Assembly (NCBI GenBank): GCA_915070235.1
Contig: CAJZFM010000071.1
Span: 1 to 8,906, forward strand
Length of the DNA stretch: 8,906 nt
DNA from: an uncultured Capnocytophaga sp.
GTDB lineage: Bacteria; Bacteroidota; Bacteroidia; Flavobacteriales; Flavobacteriaceae
Direction: 5' to 3'
In this document: positions 6,762-8,906 of the stretch, piece by piece
How positions within the stretch are numbered: position 1 is the first letter of the stretch
How the letters are laid out: each line of letters begins with the position of its first letter
Program-made: the position numbers and the translations under genes
Notes under the pieces: model-generated
Told to the model about the DNA's origin: nothing
The model's input: the letters and a program-made list of their open reading frames with translations, nothing else
Database searches by the model: none

Positions 6762-6785
6762 CTTTGTTTCTGTTTCTATATTTGT

Positions 6786-8906
<2,121 letters not shown>

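Overview
The window looks like chromosomal housekeeping DNA from a Bacteroidetes bacterium of the Flavobacteriia, possibly a Capnocytophaga-like species. Several upstream regions carry the Bacteroidetes-type promoter core TAnnTTTG, Shine-Dalgarno sites are weak or absent, base composition is moderately AT-rich with many ATA isoleucine codons, and the gene content fits: a FadL-type outer membrane protein, PASTA and TonB-C-like proteins, and an archaeal-type ProRS. The class call is fairly secure. The genus is a guess from style, not a database match.

Layout. At the left edge, hpt (purine salvage) runs leftward and its last codons are cut off by the window. It diverges from a 452-residue fusion of a DnaQ-type exonuclease with a UvrC/Cho-like module. 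Two envelope proteins follow on the plus strand: a membrane-anchored thioredoxin-fold protein without any cysteine, and a single-pass PASTA protein. Next is a probable two-gene unit: a lipoprotein with a TonB-C-like C-terminus, then a sigma-54-type response regulator that stops right after its AAA+ domain and has no DNA-binding domain. A strong hairpin at 5110-5141 probably terminates transcription from both sides.

On the minus strand, a tyrosine-rich repeat lipoprotein and a FadL/OmpP1-family outer membrane protein form a second probable operon, 24 bases apart. The lipoprotein gene diverges from proS, which runs off the right edge. The roughly 136-base gap between them holds facing promoter cores that flank and overlap a 9+9 base inverted repeat.

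No mobile element, CRISPR array, tRNA or rRNA was seen, and I do not see a clear new defence or mobile system. The points most worth a second look are protein-level oddities: lost catalytic residues in the thioredoxin-like protein, a degenerate GIY-YIG half beside an intact UvrC-like four-cysteine pattern, a response regulator without HTH and with a changed GAFTGA loop, and a tyrosine-rich repeat whose DNA copies differ only at silent positions. All functional statements rest on reading motifs by eye.
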